64,000 nt of DNA from Paludibacter sp. (GCA_028710895.1 JAQTTH010000018.1:1-64000), one strand, 5' to 3'; counted from the first letter of the stretch, positions 45,741 through 54,489 are shown. Translations and numbers: made by a program. The notes: generated by a model from the sequence alone, not told the origin.

Positions 45741-46460
45741 ATGACAAAGAAAATTCTTGTTGCATTGCTTGTTCTTTTTTCAGTAGCAAGTGTATATGCA
45801 GCGCCGGTTGAGCAGCCAGCAACTTCAAACAGCGATACACTTTCGTTTATTCAACACATCGAAACCTGGTACAAAAACAATACAAACTATTACAGCATAA
45901 CGGCTCTGATGGCTTGCGAAAGTTCTATCCTGCCAGTACCTTCCGAAATGGTTATTCCACCTGCCGTGTATGTGGCTATGGAGCCCGATAGTGGTTTAAG
46001 CATAATCTGGATTATCGTTTTCGGAACACTTGGGGCATTAATCGGTGCTTCGTTCAACTACCTGATGTCTATGTGGCTCGGGCGATTTGTAATATACAAA
46101 TTTGCCGACAGCAAAGTGGGACGACTGCTTATGCTGAGCAGTGCCAAGATTCAAAAATCGGAAAACTTTTTCAACGAACACGGAAAAACATCCACTTTTA
46201 TCGGTCGGTTGATACCCGTTATTCGTCATCTGATATCTATCCCTGCCGGACTGGCCAAAATGAATTACCTGAGCTTTCTTTTGTATACATTTTTGGGTGC
46301 GGGTCTGTGGAATATTATCCTTGCAGGACTTGGCTACCTGGCTCACGGACAGCAAGACCTGATTAATAAATACAGTCATCAGTTATCGTACGTATTTCTA
46401 CTTATCGGAGCCGTGTTGTTGGTTTGGTTGGTGTTGAAATCTGTACGGAAGAAAAAATGA
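45741..46460 (+). CDS. DedA-family membrane protein
   Basis: The 239-residue protein has DedA/VTT features: CESSILPVPSEMVIPPA, GTLGALIGASFNYLMSMWLGR and the signature GRLIPVIRHLISIPAGLAKM, with four or more membrane segments. DedA proteins move phospholipids or undecaprenyl-phosphate across the membrane. Unlike most of the family it begins with what looks like a cleavable signal peptide (VASVYAAPVEQ). It sits between a TPR gene and aroE on the same strand. Confidence 0.88.
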   Translation: MTKKILVALLVLFSVASVYAAPVEQPATSNSDTLSFIQHIETWYKNNTNYYSITALMACESSILPVPSEMVIPPAVYVAMEPDSGLSIIWIIVFGTLGALIGASFNYLMSMWLGRFVIYKFADSKVGRLLMLSSAKIQKSENFFNEHGKTSTFIGRLIPVIRHLISIPAGLAKMNYLSFLLYTFLGAGLWNIILAGLGYLAHGQQDLINKYSHQLSYVFLLIGAVLLVWLVLKSVRKKK

Positions 46461-46503
46461 CCCCTAAATCCCCTAAAAGGGGACTTAAAGAAAAACACAT
46501 TCA

Positions 46504-47241
46504 ATGAAACAATTTGGTTTAATAGGGTTTCCGTTGGGACACTCATTCTCAAAAAAGTTCTTCACCGAAAAATTCGAGCGGGAGAATATTGACGCTCGTT
46601 ACGATTTATACGAGTTGGCTACTATTGCTGAGTTTACAGCACTTAAAGAAAAACAGGAACTCTGCGGGCTGAACGTAACTATCCCGTATAAAGAACAGGT
46701 AATTCCTTTTCTGGATGAGTTGGACGATACAGCAGCTAAGATTGGTGCTGTAAACGTGATTAAGTTTATTCGTACCGGAGACAAACTGCTACTCAGAGGA
46801 TATAACTCCGACGCTATCGGTTTTGAAAGTTCGGTAAAGCCACTGCTTAAATCGCATCATACCAAAGCACTTATTCTGGGAACAGGTGGTGCTTCTAAAG
46901 CCGTCGATTACACGCTGCGTAAACTCGGCATTGCTACTACTTTTGTTTCGCGCACTGCCCGGCCGGACATGCTTAGCTACTCCGAACTGGATGCTGCAAC
47001 ATTAACCGACTATACTGTTATCGTCAATGCCTCACCTGTTGGGACATTCCCTCATTCCGACGAGTGTCCGGACATTCCATATCAGTTTCTGACCGACAAA
47101 CATTTGTTGTTTGATGTGGTATATAACCCTGCCGTAACGCTGTTTCTGAAAAAAGGAATCGAACAGGGCGCACAGGGATTAAATGGTGAAGGCATGCTCA
47201 CAGGACAAGCCGTTGCCGCCTGGGAAATCTGGAATAAATAA
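46504..47241 (+). CDS. aroE: Shikimate dehydrogenase AroE
   Basis: AroE reduces 3-dehydroshikimate to shikimate with NADPH. The 245-residue protein has the shikimate site IGFPLGHSFSKKFF, the catalytic Lys in NVTIPYKEQV, NSDAIGF, the cofactor loop LGTGGASKAV and the end GEGMLTGQAVAAWEIW. It is shorter than the E. coli enzyme (272) but complete, as usual in Bacteroidota. It ends before a strong terminator at 47287. Confidence 0.93.
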   Translation: MKQFGLIGFPLGHSFSKKFFTEKFERENIDARYDLYELATIAEFTALKEKQELCGLNVTIPYKEQVIPFLDELDDTAAKIGAVNVIKFIRTGDKLLLRGYNSDAIGFESSVKPLLKSHHTKALILGTGGASKAVDYTLRKLGIATTFVSRTARPDMLSYSELDAATLTDYTVIVNASPVGTFPHSDECPDIPYQFLTDKHLLFDVVYNPAVTLFLKKGIEQGAQGLNGEGMLTGQAVAAWEIWNK

Positions 47242-47286
47242 CAGAACAACCGAAATCTGTTTCAACCAACTTAGCATATTCAAAAC

Positions 47287-47322
47287 GAGAGCTGCATCCC
47301 AGGGGACGCAGCTCTCATTTTT
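47287..47322. terminator. Terminator between aroE and the PepSY gene
   Basis: GAGAGCTGC/GCAGCTCTC is a 9-bp perfect stem over 12 bases, followed by ATTTTTT on the plus strand. It separates convergent genes. Confidence 0.85.
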
Positions 47323-47341
47323 TCCCGCTTGATATCAAGCC

Positions 47342-47896
47342 TTAGAAAGCACTCAGAACAAGTATAAATACTATTGGGAACAGTAATCCGGCTATAGCCA
47401 ATCCCCATATTTTCTTTTTCACAGCGGGTGAAGGTGCTTTCATCATAAGTCCCGTAATGGCAATAATAATCAGTGAAATGCCAAACGCATCGGAATAATA
47501 AATCCACCAGTTGGAAGAGTTCTTGTGCAAATCCATTATATGTCCGATAAGCGGTGTCTTCACAAATTCGGTTACTTCTCCTTTTCCCGTTTTCAGGTCA
47601 ATATCAATGTCGCAGTTGGAGCATGAAATTCGCAATTCGCCTTTGCGTACATTGTGCCTTTTCACTTTGTCATCTATCCCCTGTTTCTTTACAAGCTCTG
47701 CCACAAAATCTTCGTTAATGGCCGATTCTTCGATGGGTTGAGTCAGCGCGATTTCTTTTTTCGCCATAGTATATTTATCGGGATGCCACGATTGACGGTG
47801 GTTCATAAAAATGCCCGACAACGCGAACGAAATAATCAGTCCTACGTAAAAGTACCCCAGGTAAGCGTGGAGTGTTCTTATCTTTTTTCTATTCAT
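47342..47896 (-). CDS. PepSY-associated membrane protein
   Basis: The 184-residue protein begins with the PepSY-TM pattern KIRTLHAYLGYFYVGLIISFALSGIFMNHRQSW. A soluble loop follows, then two further membrane segments (near 133-150 and 162-182). A pair CSNC in the loop is unusual and may bind metal or form a disulfide. It follows a TonB-dependent siderophore-type receptor by 2 bp. PepSY-TM partners often act as ferric reductases in siderophore uptake, which fits. Confidence 0.85.
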   Translation of the reverse strand: MNRKKIRTLHAYLGYFYVGLIISFALSGIFMNHRQSWHPDKYTMAKKEIALTQPIEESAINEDFVAELVKKQGIDDKVKRHNVRKGELRISCSNCDIDIDLKTGKGEVTEFVKTPLIGHIMDLHKNSSNWWIYYSDAFGISLIIIAITGLMMKAPSPAVKKKIWGLAIAGLLFPIVFILVLSAF

Positions 47897-47898
47897 CG

Positions 47899-50085
47899 TT
47901 AGTTGATATTATATTGAACATTGACACTAAAATTAAACGGAGCAATCGGGTTCAGGCTGTTGTCGTCGTGAACGTTGTAGCTGAGGGCATTGGTTATGTT
48001 GGCCAGCTTGACTTTAAAGTTCCATTTCTTCAGGTCGTAACCAAGTGTAATGTCGTGCAGCAGATAAGCCGAAAGCGGGATAAGTTTATACGCATCGTTC
48101 TGAACAGTCAGTCGGGTGGAGCGTCCGGCAAAGCGTTCGCCCACGTAACTTGATATAAATCCAAGCTGAAGGTTTTTCAACGCACCTTTTTCGAACATAT
48201 AATTAGCGCTTACGTTCGCCGTATTTTTCGGGTTGTATCGCAGTTCACTGCCCACAATATAGGTATTACTTGCCGTGTAGGTTGTTTTTGTATAGCTGTA
48301 ACCCGCCATAATTCTCAGGTTGTGCCAAGGCAGGTATTCCATATCCAGTTCGGCCCCCTGCCCTTTGGTAGCACCCGCCAACTCTTTAATATTGCTGTTG
48401 GTATTCCCATTTTCGAGCGAAGTCTGCGCCAGGTTGCTGTTGTTGATTTGATACACGGTGGCATTCACCGACAGTTTATTTTTCAACAATTTATTTTTAA
48501 TCCCGATTTCGTACTGATCGATGATGGACGGATCGAGTGCATTGCCGTTTATATCGGTACCAGTATTCAGCGCAAAGGAATTAGAGTACGATGTAAACAC
48601 CGATAGTTGTCGGGTTGGCTGAATGGTGAGGCCTGCTTTCGGAGAAAAAGGATGGTCGGTAGCTTTTGTCCCGGTTGTTTTTTGCGTAGCGTAGGTATAT
48701 ACATGGCTTGTCGACTCGATATTGCTATAGCGCACACCCAACAGCAGCTTGATGTATTTTTGCAGGCTAATTAAATCCTGCGCATAAATTCCGTAGCGAT
48801 CTATCGGGTTTTTAGTCAGCGTGTTTGCTGTCATGGAAGGGATTGCCGCTTCCAGTGCCGGATTATAGGCATTGAAAATGTTTATCACGTCGTAGTTCGA
48901 AAACTGATTGTAAGCTATCGTTTTAGTTTCCGACGATTCCACATCGAAACCCACCAAAGCCTGATGTTTTACCGACCCCGTTTTGAAGTTCGCATTCAGG
49001 TCTACCTGCTCTATAAAGTAGCTATCGTCAACCCCGCTTCGTTGTATGTTTCTTTTCCAGTCGCCGTTTTGCGCAATCACACTGCCGCTTGTGTTCGGAC
49101 GGGTATTGCTGAACAGGTCGGTGTTGTAGTACCGCAACCCGGTAAGCGACGAAATGCTCAGCTTATCGTTGAATGCATGGGTTATTTTAGCCGACATAAA
49201 CGATTGGTTGGCCTTGTATTTTCCCCACGACACACCCAGAAAGCGGTCACGGGGTATATCCACCAACTGATAATTCACAATCCCTGTTCCAAAGTCGGGT
49301 GTTGTTTCGGTATTTGTATAATCGCCTTCGAGCAAAATACTTGTGCGTGGAGTCACATTAAAAATAAACGAGGGGTTGATATACCAGGTTTTCGAGTTTA
49401 CATACTTCCTGAAACTGTTAGCCTGCTCGTACGAACCGTTGAGGCGGAAAGCAATTGTTTTTTGTTTATTCAACGCCCCGTAAAAGTCGAACTGCGGCTT
49501 ATAACGGTCGAAGCTGCCATAGGTGAACGCAACATTTCCGCCAACATCGAACTTCGGTTTCTTTGTAACAAGATTCAACACACCACCCGCAGCCACATTA
49601 CCAAAAAGCAATGCCGTATTCCCTTTCAGTATTTCGGCCTTTTCAATGCCGCTTATCTCGGTTTTCATTCCACCGTAGTAGCGTATGCCGTTTTTAAAGG
49701 TGTTTGAGCTTGTAAGGCTCGTACCCCGCGAGGCAATTTCCTCCTGGTACCCTCCGGTAGTACTCATAATGTACATACCGTTTACGTTTTTCAATAAATC
49801 GGTGATATTGCTTATCTGTTGTGCTTTAAATGCATTCTCATCAATCACAATCAGCGCCTGGGGCAAATCCATTACACTGATATTTGTTTTAGCTACTGCC
49901 GGACCCTTTTTGTTGTTGCCAACTACCGCCACCTCATTCAGGTGATACGAACTCAGGGAGTCGCCCATCGAAAACGGACGGTCGCTAATGCCCGTCACAG
50001 GATTATTTCCGGCCTGCACGGTTGAAGAATTTATCATGGATAATACGAGTCCACCTACTAGAAGAATTGTTTTTATCGTTTTCAT
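47899..50085 (-). CDS. TonB-dependent siderophore receptor
   Basis: The 728-residue protein has a signal peptide, the plug domain (KTNISVMDLPQALIVIDENAF, ITDLLKNVNGMY, IEKAEILKGNTALLFGNVAAGG) and a long barrel ending VNVQYNIN. It matches the FpvA/FhuA class and would import ferric siderophores with TonB energy. No N-terminal signalling domain was seen. Promoter ATTG-N20-TACCTTTG lies at 50146-50115. The downstream PepSY protein is probably its partner. Confidence 0.92.
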   Translation of the reverse strand: MKTIKTILLVGGLVLSMINSSTVQAGNNPVTGISDRPFSMGDSLSSYHLNEVAVVGNNKKGPAVAKTNISVMDLPQALIVIDENAFKAQQISNITDLLKNVNGMYIMSTTGGYQEEIASRGTSLTSSNTFKNGIRYYGGMKTEISGIEKAEILKGNTALLFGNVAAGGVLNLVTKKPKFDVGGNVAFTYGSFDRYKPQFDFYGALNKQKTIAFRLNGSYEQANSFRKYVNSKTWYINPSFIFNVTPRTSILLEGDYTNTETTPDFGTGIVNYQLVDIPRDRFLGVSWGKYKANQSFMSAKITHAFNDKLSISSLTGLRYYNTDLFSNTRPNTSGSVIAQNGDWKRNIQRSGVDDSYFIEQVDLNANFKTGSVKHQALVGFDVESSETKTIAYNQFSNYDVINIFNAYNPALEAAIPSMTANTLTKNPIDRYGIYAQDLISLQKYIKLLLGVRYSNIESTSHVYTYATQKTTGTKATDHPFSPKAGLTIQPTRQLSVFTSYSNSFALNTGTDINGNALDPSIIDQYEIGIKNKLLKNKLSVNATVYQINNSNLAQTSLENGNTNSNIKELAGATKGQGAELDMEYLPWHNLRIMAGYSYTKTTYTASNTYIVGSELRYNPKNTANVSANYMFEKGALKNLQLGFISSYVGERFAGRSTRLTVQNDAYKLIPLSAYLLHDITLGYDLKKWNFKVKLANITNALSYNVHDDNSLNPIAPFNFSVNVQYNIN

Positions 50086-50114
50086 TCTGTTGAATTATTA
50101 TAAATTTGACTCTG

Positions 50115-50146
50115 CAAAGGTAGATGTGCTAACAAAAGTCAACAAT
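50115..50146 (-). promoter_or_regulatory. Promoter of the siderophore receptor operon
   Basis: On the minus strand ATTG-N20-TACCTTTG differs from the consensus at one base of the -33 box. Confidence 0.6.
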
Positions 50147-50264
50147 CACTTAAAGTAAGTAAAGATTCGGTGGGTGTTCATTATTAATGGGGATAAAACC
50201 GCAGGGGATTTCTATTGCCGTAAGCTACACTATCAATTCAACAGGTTTTCTGATACAATTCAGC

Positions 50265-50570
50265 AACATTATTCATCCAGAATACGTCAACTCTCATCCG
50301 TTGTGTTACAACTCTCATCCAAAATGCCGTATTCTTGTACAAGAATGCTCCATTATTCATCCAAAACGTTCCATTCTTGTACAAGAATGCTTCATTATTC
50401 ATCCAGAATGACCCCATTATTGTACAAGAATGTTCCATTATTCATCCAGAATGCTTCATTCTTGTACAAGAATGCTCCATTATTCATCCAGAATGACCCC
50501 ATTATTGTACAAGAATGTTCCATTATTCATCCAGAATGCTTCATTCTTGTACAAGAATGTTGCATTATTC
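50265..50570. repeat. Short palindromic tandem array (21-bp half units, 85-bp duplicated block)
   Basis: Two related words alternate about every 21 bp: CATTCTTGTACAAGAATG, a perfect palindrome, and CATTATTCATCCAGAATG. From 50372 the pattern becomes an 85-bp block repeated at 50457 with one difference and begun again at 50542. Open frames through it are by-products of the repeat and shift frame, so it is probably not coding. It lies at the left border of the cassette-like region. Confidence 0.85.
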
Positions 50571-50924
50571 CCCCGTTTTATAGCTACTTTATACAAAATA
50601 AGGGCTTATTTACAGGGTTTTAAACGAAAACACCCTTAGATGAATGAGCCTCTCCCCGGTTTAGAATGCAAGCTCAGTGGTTCGCCGAAATTAGGTTTGT
50701 ATTTATATCTGTATTTTATACTGTATAACATAAAATTACCACACTCTTTTAGGTTAAATATAAAAATGTTATTTGTATATTTGCAAACGTTCAACAGAAA
50801 TCAATAGCACATATTTCGGGTAATAAAATGGTATGCGCTATTGAAAGTAGAAAATACAGTAAATATATGTGCTGTTGCGTATATTTGGGGGTTAGGGGTT
50901 ATTGTAAAAAAAAGAAAGACAGAG
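50571..50924. other. Left border of the cassette-like region
   Basis: A plus-strand -7 box TATATTTG at 50776-50783 lies just before the first cassette-type site (50789-50896), in the place where an array promoter would be expected. Its -33 box is poor. No gene is seen before 50925. Confidence 0.45.
50789..50896 (+). repeat. Cassette site, second type, full copy
   Basis: The element starts GTTCAAC, folds through CAATAGCACATAT (50802-50814) pairing with ATATGTGCTGTTG (50865-50877, one mismatch), and ends with GTTAGG. Its right 65 bp recur at 52710-52774 with few changes. Confidence 0.6.
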
Positions 50925-51983
50925 ATGAAGCACGTAATAATGACATATATATTTACACTGACAAGCAGCATTTTATATGGGCAAAATTCTGAAGCTTGGA
51001 CTGCTTTTTATAATAAAGACTCAACATTGATTGGCTATAAAGACAACTTAGGTATTGTGAGAATTGAACCAAAATTTAAAGGTTTTACAACAGCAAAAAG
51101 ATTTGAGAATATTATTGCTGTTTCGGCCGAAAATTATAACTCTTATTACTTGACAAAATCGGGTCGAATTGTTGGCAAGGACAGTTTACATGTTTTCGAC
51201 AATGGAGCTGATTGTGAGAGTGAAGGTTTTATTCGTTTTAGAGACAAAAAGACAGATAAAGTTGGGATGTTTAATAGGAATGGAGATATTATAATTCCTG
51301 CTGAATATAATGATTTGACAAGAGTCATAAACGGAATGGTAGTTGGATTAAAAAATGGAAAGAAAAAAATCGAGGGCGAACATTCTCGTTTTATAGGTGG
51401 AAATGTGTTGCTTATTGATACCACTAACAGAGTTCTAATTGGCAGTTTTAAATATGATGACAATATAGATTTTTACTCTTTAGAAATTTCAAATCAGCTA
51501 AATACAAAAGAAAACAGACAAAACTTCAAGACTATAAATGGTGAATATTTCTCATTTATCGACTATGAAAAAGAGTTTAAATCTTGGTTAAAGTCAGCTT
51601 TACTTGAAAACTTTACGAAAGAAAATCTTATTAATGCCAGTTTCAAAGAAATTTACATTTGGAAAGAATCAGAAGGCTGGACAAGTGAATTAAAAGAAAG
51701 TTATATTGAACATAATTTTGAACTTATCAAATCGAAGCTACTTCAACTGAACAATAAAGGCTGTGATTATAATATTTTCAACGAAGGACTTAATTTTTAT
51801 ATTTACGACTCATTAGAATTTAAAGATTACTTTAATGATTGCGGCGAATCAAAAGATTGGAAATATCCAATAAAGAACATTGTCATAAGTTACAGGAATA
51901 AGAAGAATTTAGTACAAGATCAGTTTGAGTTTTTACGGACAGACAATGGGTACAAACTAATTTCTTTGACAACGGAAAAATAA
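50925..51983 (+). CDS. Exported WG-repeat-like protein
   Basis: I start at MKHVIMTYIFTLT because it gives a signal peptide (ILYGQNSE), leaving 352 residues. The first 200 show WG-type repeats (STLIGYKDNLGIVRIEPKFKGF, DKVGMFNRNGDIIIPAEYNDL). The rest is unassigned. It is the first ORF of the array, lying between a second-type site and the first 136-bp element, with the AT-rich codon use of its neighbours. Function unknown. Confidence 0.72.
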   Translation: MKHVIMTYIFTLTSSILYGQNSEAWTAFYNKDSTLIGYKDNLGIVRIEPKFKGFTTAKRFENIIAVSAENYNSYYLTKSGRIVGKDSLHVFDNGADCESEGFIRFRDKKTDKVGMFNRNGDIIIPAEYNDLTRVINGMVVGLKNGKKKIEGEHSRFIGGNVLLIDTTNRVLIGSFKYDDNIDFYSLEISNQLNTKENRQNFKTINGEYFSFIDYEKEFKSWLKSALLENFTKENLINASFKEIYIWKESEGWTSELKESYIEHNFELIKSKLLQLNNKGCDYNIFNEGLNFYIYDSLEFKDYFNDCGESKDWKYPIKNIVISYRNKKNLVQDQFEFLRTDNGYKLISLTTEK

Positions 51984-52000
51984 CAAGACAAATAACAACC

Positions 52001-52136
52001 GCTAACACACGCTCTTTGTTCATTGGCTGGTTGACCCCGATAGATCGGGACAAGTTGTCATTTAGCAGGTTTTGATCCCGCAAATGAAACATGCCGTAAA
52101 ACGGTACCGCCAATGCCCATAGTTCGGTGGTTAGGC
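52001..52136 (+). repeat. attC-like cassette element, copy 1
   Basis: The 136-bp element begins GCTAACACACGC and ends GTTAGGC, so its ends pair. Inside, CATTGGC pairs with GCCAATG. Between these lie hairpins CCCGAT/ATCGGG and ACCGT/ACGGT. It starts 17 bases after the stop of the WG-repeat gene and ends 15 bases before the next start codon. Confidence 0.7.
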
Positions 52137-52151
52137 ACAATACAAAAAAAA

Positions 52152-52568
52152 ATGAAAGGAACTTGGATAGGAACATATAAATATGTTGGTCACCCCAATT
52201 TTGAATTCAATGAAAGAGAAACATTGTTCACCATTATCATTACGGAATATGATGGGGTGAACTTCAAAGGGACTGTAACGGACAATCTTGAAAGTGGTGG
52301 AACAAAAGGAGAAGGAACAATTATTGGCAGAGTAAGAAATGGTAAAATAGAATTTATAAAACATATGCCAACAATGACACTTTCGACAAAAGATGGAAAT
52401 CGAATTGAGATTTTCAAAAAGCATAAACCTATTTATTACTCAGGTAATTTAAGTAATGGTAGTTTTGAAGGTAAATGGAAGATTAAAGGAGGAATTATAT
52501 TTAATAAAACTATTGTAGGTATTGCAGTTAGGACAACTGGAGAGTGGAAAATGCATAAAACAATCTGA
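52152..52568 (+). CDS. Small cytoplasmic protein of unknown function (array ORF)
   Basis: The 138-residue product (start MKGTWIGTYKYVG, preferred over an upstream ATG that lies within the element) is basic and beta-rich. It resembles lipocalin-like small proteins in its GTWIGTYKY opening and the GSFEGKWKI strand. The stop codon lies directly before the ATG of the next short ORF (TGAATG). No family recognised. Confidence 0.55.
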   Translation: MKGTWIGTYKYVGHPNFEFNERETLFTIIITEYDGVNFKGTVTDNLESGGTKGEGTIIGRVRNGKIEFIKHMPTMTLSTKDGNRIEIFKKHKPIYYSGNLSNGSFEGKWKIKGGIIFNKTIVGIAVRTTGEWKMHKTI

Positions 52569-52709
52569 ATGAAAAAATCGATAACCATATTGCTAATATT
52601 ATTTTCATTAACCATGTATGGACAAGAAGAAAAAACAATCATGTTTAAAACATTGTATTTCAATTTAGAGAGTAAAGTTGTTAGAACAGAAATTAACATA
52701 ATAGAATGA
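52569..52709 (+). CDS. Truncated exported protein, 46 residues
   Basis: The frame starts directly after the preceding stop and encodes a clear signal peptide (MKKSITILLILFSLTMYGQ) but only 27 mature residues. The stop TGA sits at the border of a second-type repeat (52710). The gene probably lost its 3' part when that repeat was joined to it. Confidence 0.5.
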   Translation: MKKSITILLILFSLTMYGQEEKTIMFKTLYFNLESKVVRTEINIIE

Positions 52710-52774
52710 TATGCGCCATTGAAAGTAGAAAATACAGTAAATATATGTGCTATTGTGCATATTGGGGGGTTAGC
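52710..52774 (+). repeat. Cassette site, second type, right part only
   Basis: These 65 bp match 50832-50896 at nearly every base (TATGCGC, GAAAGTAGAAAATACAGTAA and ATATATGTGCT words) and end GTTAGC. The left arm present in the first copy is missing, so the site is a truncated or recombined form. Confidence 0.7.
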
Positions 52775-52792
52775 GGATAGTTTAGAAAAAGA

Positions 52793-53425
52793 ATGATTAA
52801 GTGGTTTATGGCAGACAAGAAAAAAGATTACAAAGAGAGACTTTTGAATGCTTTCCCTGAATCTTTGAAACAAGACGCTATTGTCGTTATTGACATATTG
52901 CCTCTTGACAATTGCATGGTAAAACTTTGCGACGGAGAAACTCATAAAGTAGACAACTTAATTCATTCCTCGACTATAACTGTTCAGTTGAATGGAAAAC
53001 TTTTGATAATTCCATACAGACTATATTTCAACGAACCAGACAAAGAAAAAGAAGACAAATTAACTGAGAAACAGAAAACCATTTTAAATTGTATTTATCT
53101 AAGACACCATAACGGTTTCCTAAGACAAGAAAGACTGGAAAGGCTTGCTGATAGTAAAGAATACTGGGTTATACCTTTTACATTTCAACTTTTAGGCGAA
53201 TACGTTTTTGAAATTTTGGAAGTCTTAGAAAAACACGTAAACGAAAAAAATATTGAAAACTATATTCGGTATAAACTTGAAAATCCGCGGTGTTTTCAAC
53301 AAACTGAGAGTAGAATGATTAGTTATTGGAACGAGTATTACCGGCGACCACTGTTTCCGAAACTAAAAGACTATATCGGCAAGAAACTGATAGACAGAAT
53401 AAAACAACAAAAAACGACCGCATAA
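52793..53425 (+). CDS. Protein of unknown function, 210 residues (array ORF)
   Basis: The product is charged and soluble. It has no signal peptide, and has helical sections such as KTILNCIYLRHHNGFLRQER and a C-terminal KLKDYIGKKLIDRIKQQ. The start could also be the ATG six codons later (MADKKKDYK). It is framed by a second-type site at 52769 and an attC-like element at 53420. The AT-rich codon use is like its neighbours. Not recognised. Confidence 0.6.
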   Translation: MIKWFMADKKKDYKERLLNAFPESLKQDAIVVIDILPLDNCMVKLCDGETHKVDNLIHSSTITVQLNGKLLIIPYRLYFNEPDKEKEDKLTEKQKTILNCIYLRHHNGFLRQERLERLADSKEYWVIPFTFQLLGEYVFEILEVLEKHVNEKNIENYIRYKLENPRCFQQTESRMISYWNEYYRRPLFPKLKDYIGKKLIDRIKQQKTTA

Positions 53426-53556
53426 CACACGCAATGGTCATTGGCTGGTTGACCCCGATAGATCGGGACAAGCTGTGTATTTAGCAGGTTTTGCTCCGGC
53501 AAATGAAACATACCGTAAAACGGTTCCGCCAATGCCCATAGTCTCGGTCGTTAGCA
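53420..53556 (+). repeat. attC-like cassette element, copy 2
   Basis: The 137-bp element starts GCATAACACACGC and ends GTTAGCA. It keeps CATTGGC/GCCAATG, CCCGAT/ATCGGG and ACCGTAAAACGGT and is very similar to copies 1 and 3. It overlaps the stop codon region of the preceding ORF by six bases. Confidence 0.72.
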
Positions 53557-53577
53557 ATAATTAAAAAAAACAAAAAT

Positions 53578-54165
53578 ATGACACAAGACTTCAGCGAATC
53601 AATGTCAAACCTAACTGACGAAGAACTAATAAAAATAGTGACGATTGACAGAAATGATTACCAAACAGAAGCGGTTGCAGCCGCTGAGAAAGAACTTAAA
53701 ACAAGAAACATTGACGCAACAAAAATTGAGTCAGTAAAACTTGACATTGAAGAGAAAGAAACAAAAGACAAAGAATTTGAATCAAGTATTGTAAGTTCCT
53801 GGACAAGACTAATTCATACAGTCATTGACTTTTTTGGATTCATAATAATTGCAGTAATATTGAGTCATATTTTACAGCTATTTTACAATCCTAGCGACAA
53901 ACTCACAATTAGACTTCTTGGCTACGCACTGTTACTAGTTTCCTTTTTTTTATACTTTGTATTTATGGAGTACAAATTTCAAAAAACGATTGGAAAATTT
54001 CTAACAAAAACAAAAGTAGTTATGGCTGACGGTAGACGGCCAGAGTTAAACGAAATAGTCATTAGAACAGCTTGCCGACTAATTCCATTCGACTACATTT
54101 CATATATTTTTACGAAAAATGGATTTCACGACAAGTTTTCAAACTCAACTGTAATAAGAGACTAA
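53578..54165 (+). CDS. RDD-family membrane protein (array ORF)
   Basis: The 195-residue product has a soluble acidic N-terminus (about 1-75) and a C-terminal RDD domain: SSWTRLIHTVIDFFGFIIIAV, two or three membrane segments, then KTIGKFLTKTKVVMADGRRP. RDD proteins are small membrane proteins, some acting as ion antiporters. It is in the array between the element at 53420 and a short GCTAACC/GGTTAG site at 54176. Confidence 0.7.
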   Translation: MTQDFSESMSNLTDEELIKIVTIDRNDYQTEAVAAAEKELKTRNIDATKIESVKLDIEEKETKDKEFESSIVSSWTRLIHTVIDFFGFIIIAVILSHILQLFYNPSDKLTIRLLGYALLLVSFFLYFVFMEYKFQKTIGKFLTKTKVVMADGRRPELNEIVIRTACRLIPFDYISYIFTKNGFHDKFSNSTVIRD

Positions 54166-54489
54166 AAAACCTACTGCTAACCCTAATTATTCCAAGTTTG
54201 CACGAGTTGGTTAGTTCAAGTTTAGCGAAGCGTAATCCGCCAGTTGTCGGACAGGCTTTGGACTGAGAACAAATCAGTCTATTGACTAATAACAGAAGTT
54301 GAAAATGGTACATGCCGATATATCGGCACAATAAATTATGAGTCCAAGTCTCCGCTCCGCTCAGACTTGAACTAAGCACAGGGTGCAAACCTGGAAGAAA
54401 AAGGGAATTTAAAGGAAATAAGCGTCATTTAGCGAACAAATTATCGAGACAACTCGACTTAAATACAAACAAATATCAATAAGACAAGA
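54166..54489. other. Gene-free stretch with mini-site, palindrome and second repeat family
   Basis: GCTAACC (54176-54182) and GGTTAG (54209-54214) form a minimal cassette-like site. A repeat shared with 60751 follows (54213-54286). TGCCGATATATCGGCA (54313-54328) is a perfect 16-bp palindrome. ACTTGAACT near 54365-54373 is the inverse of AGTTCAAGT at 54213, so about 160 bp could fold back. Confidence 0.65.
54213..54286 (+). repeat. Second repeat family, copy 1
   Basis: AGTTCAAGTTTAGCGAAG followed by ATCCGCCAGTTGTCGGA and CTTTGGACTGAGAA recurs at 60751-60823 with few substitutions. It contains the small hairpin TCCG..CGGA. Confidence 0.8.

Noticed and set aside
50265-50570. Regularly spaced repeats considered as a CRISPR array
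   Set aside because: The intervening sequences are themselves repeats, the spacing is only 21 bp and no cas gene is near.
50174-50623. 149-codon open frame over the palindromic array
   Set aside because: The repeats change frame along the ORF, the reverse strand is equally open, and no start or ribosome site stands out. It is a by-product of the repeats.
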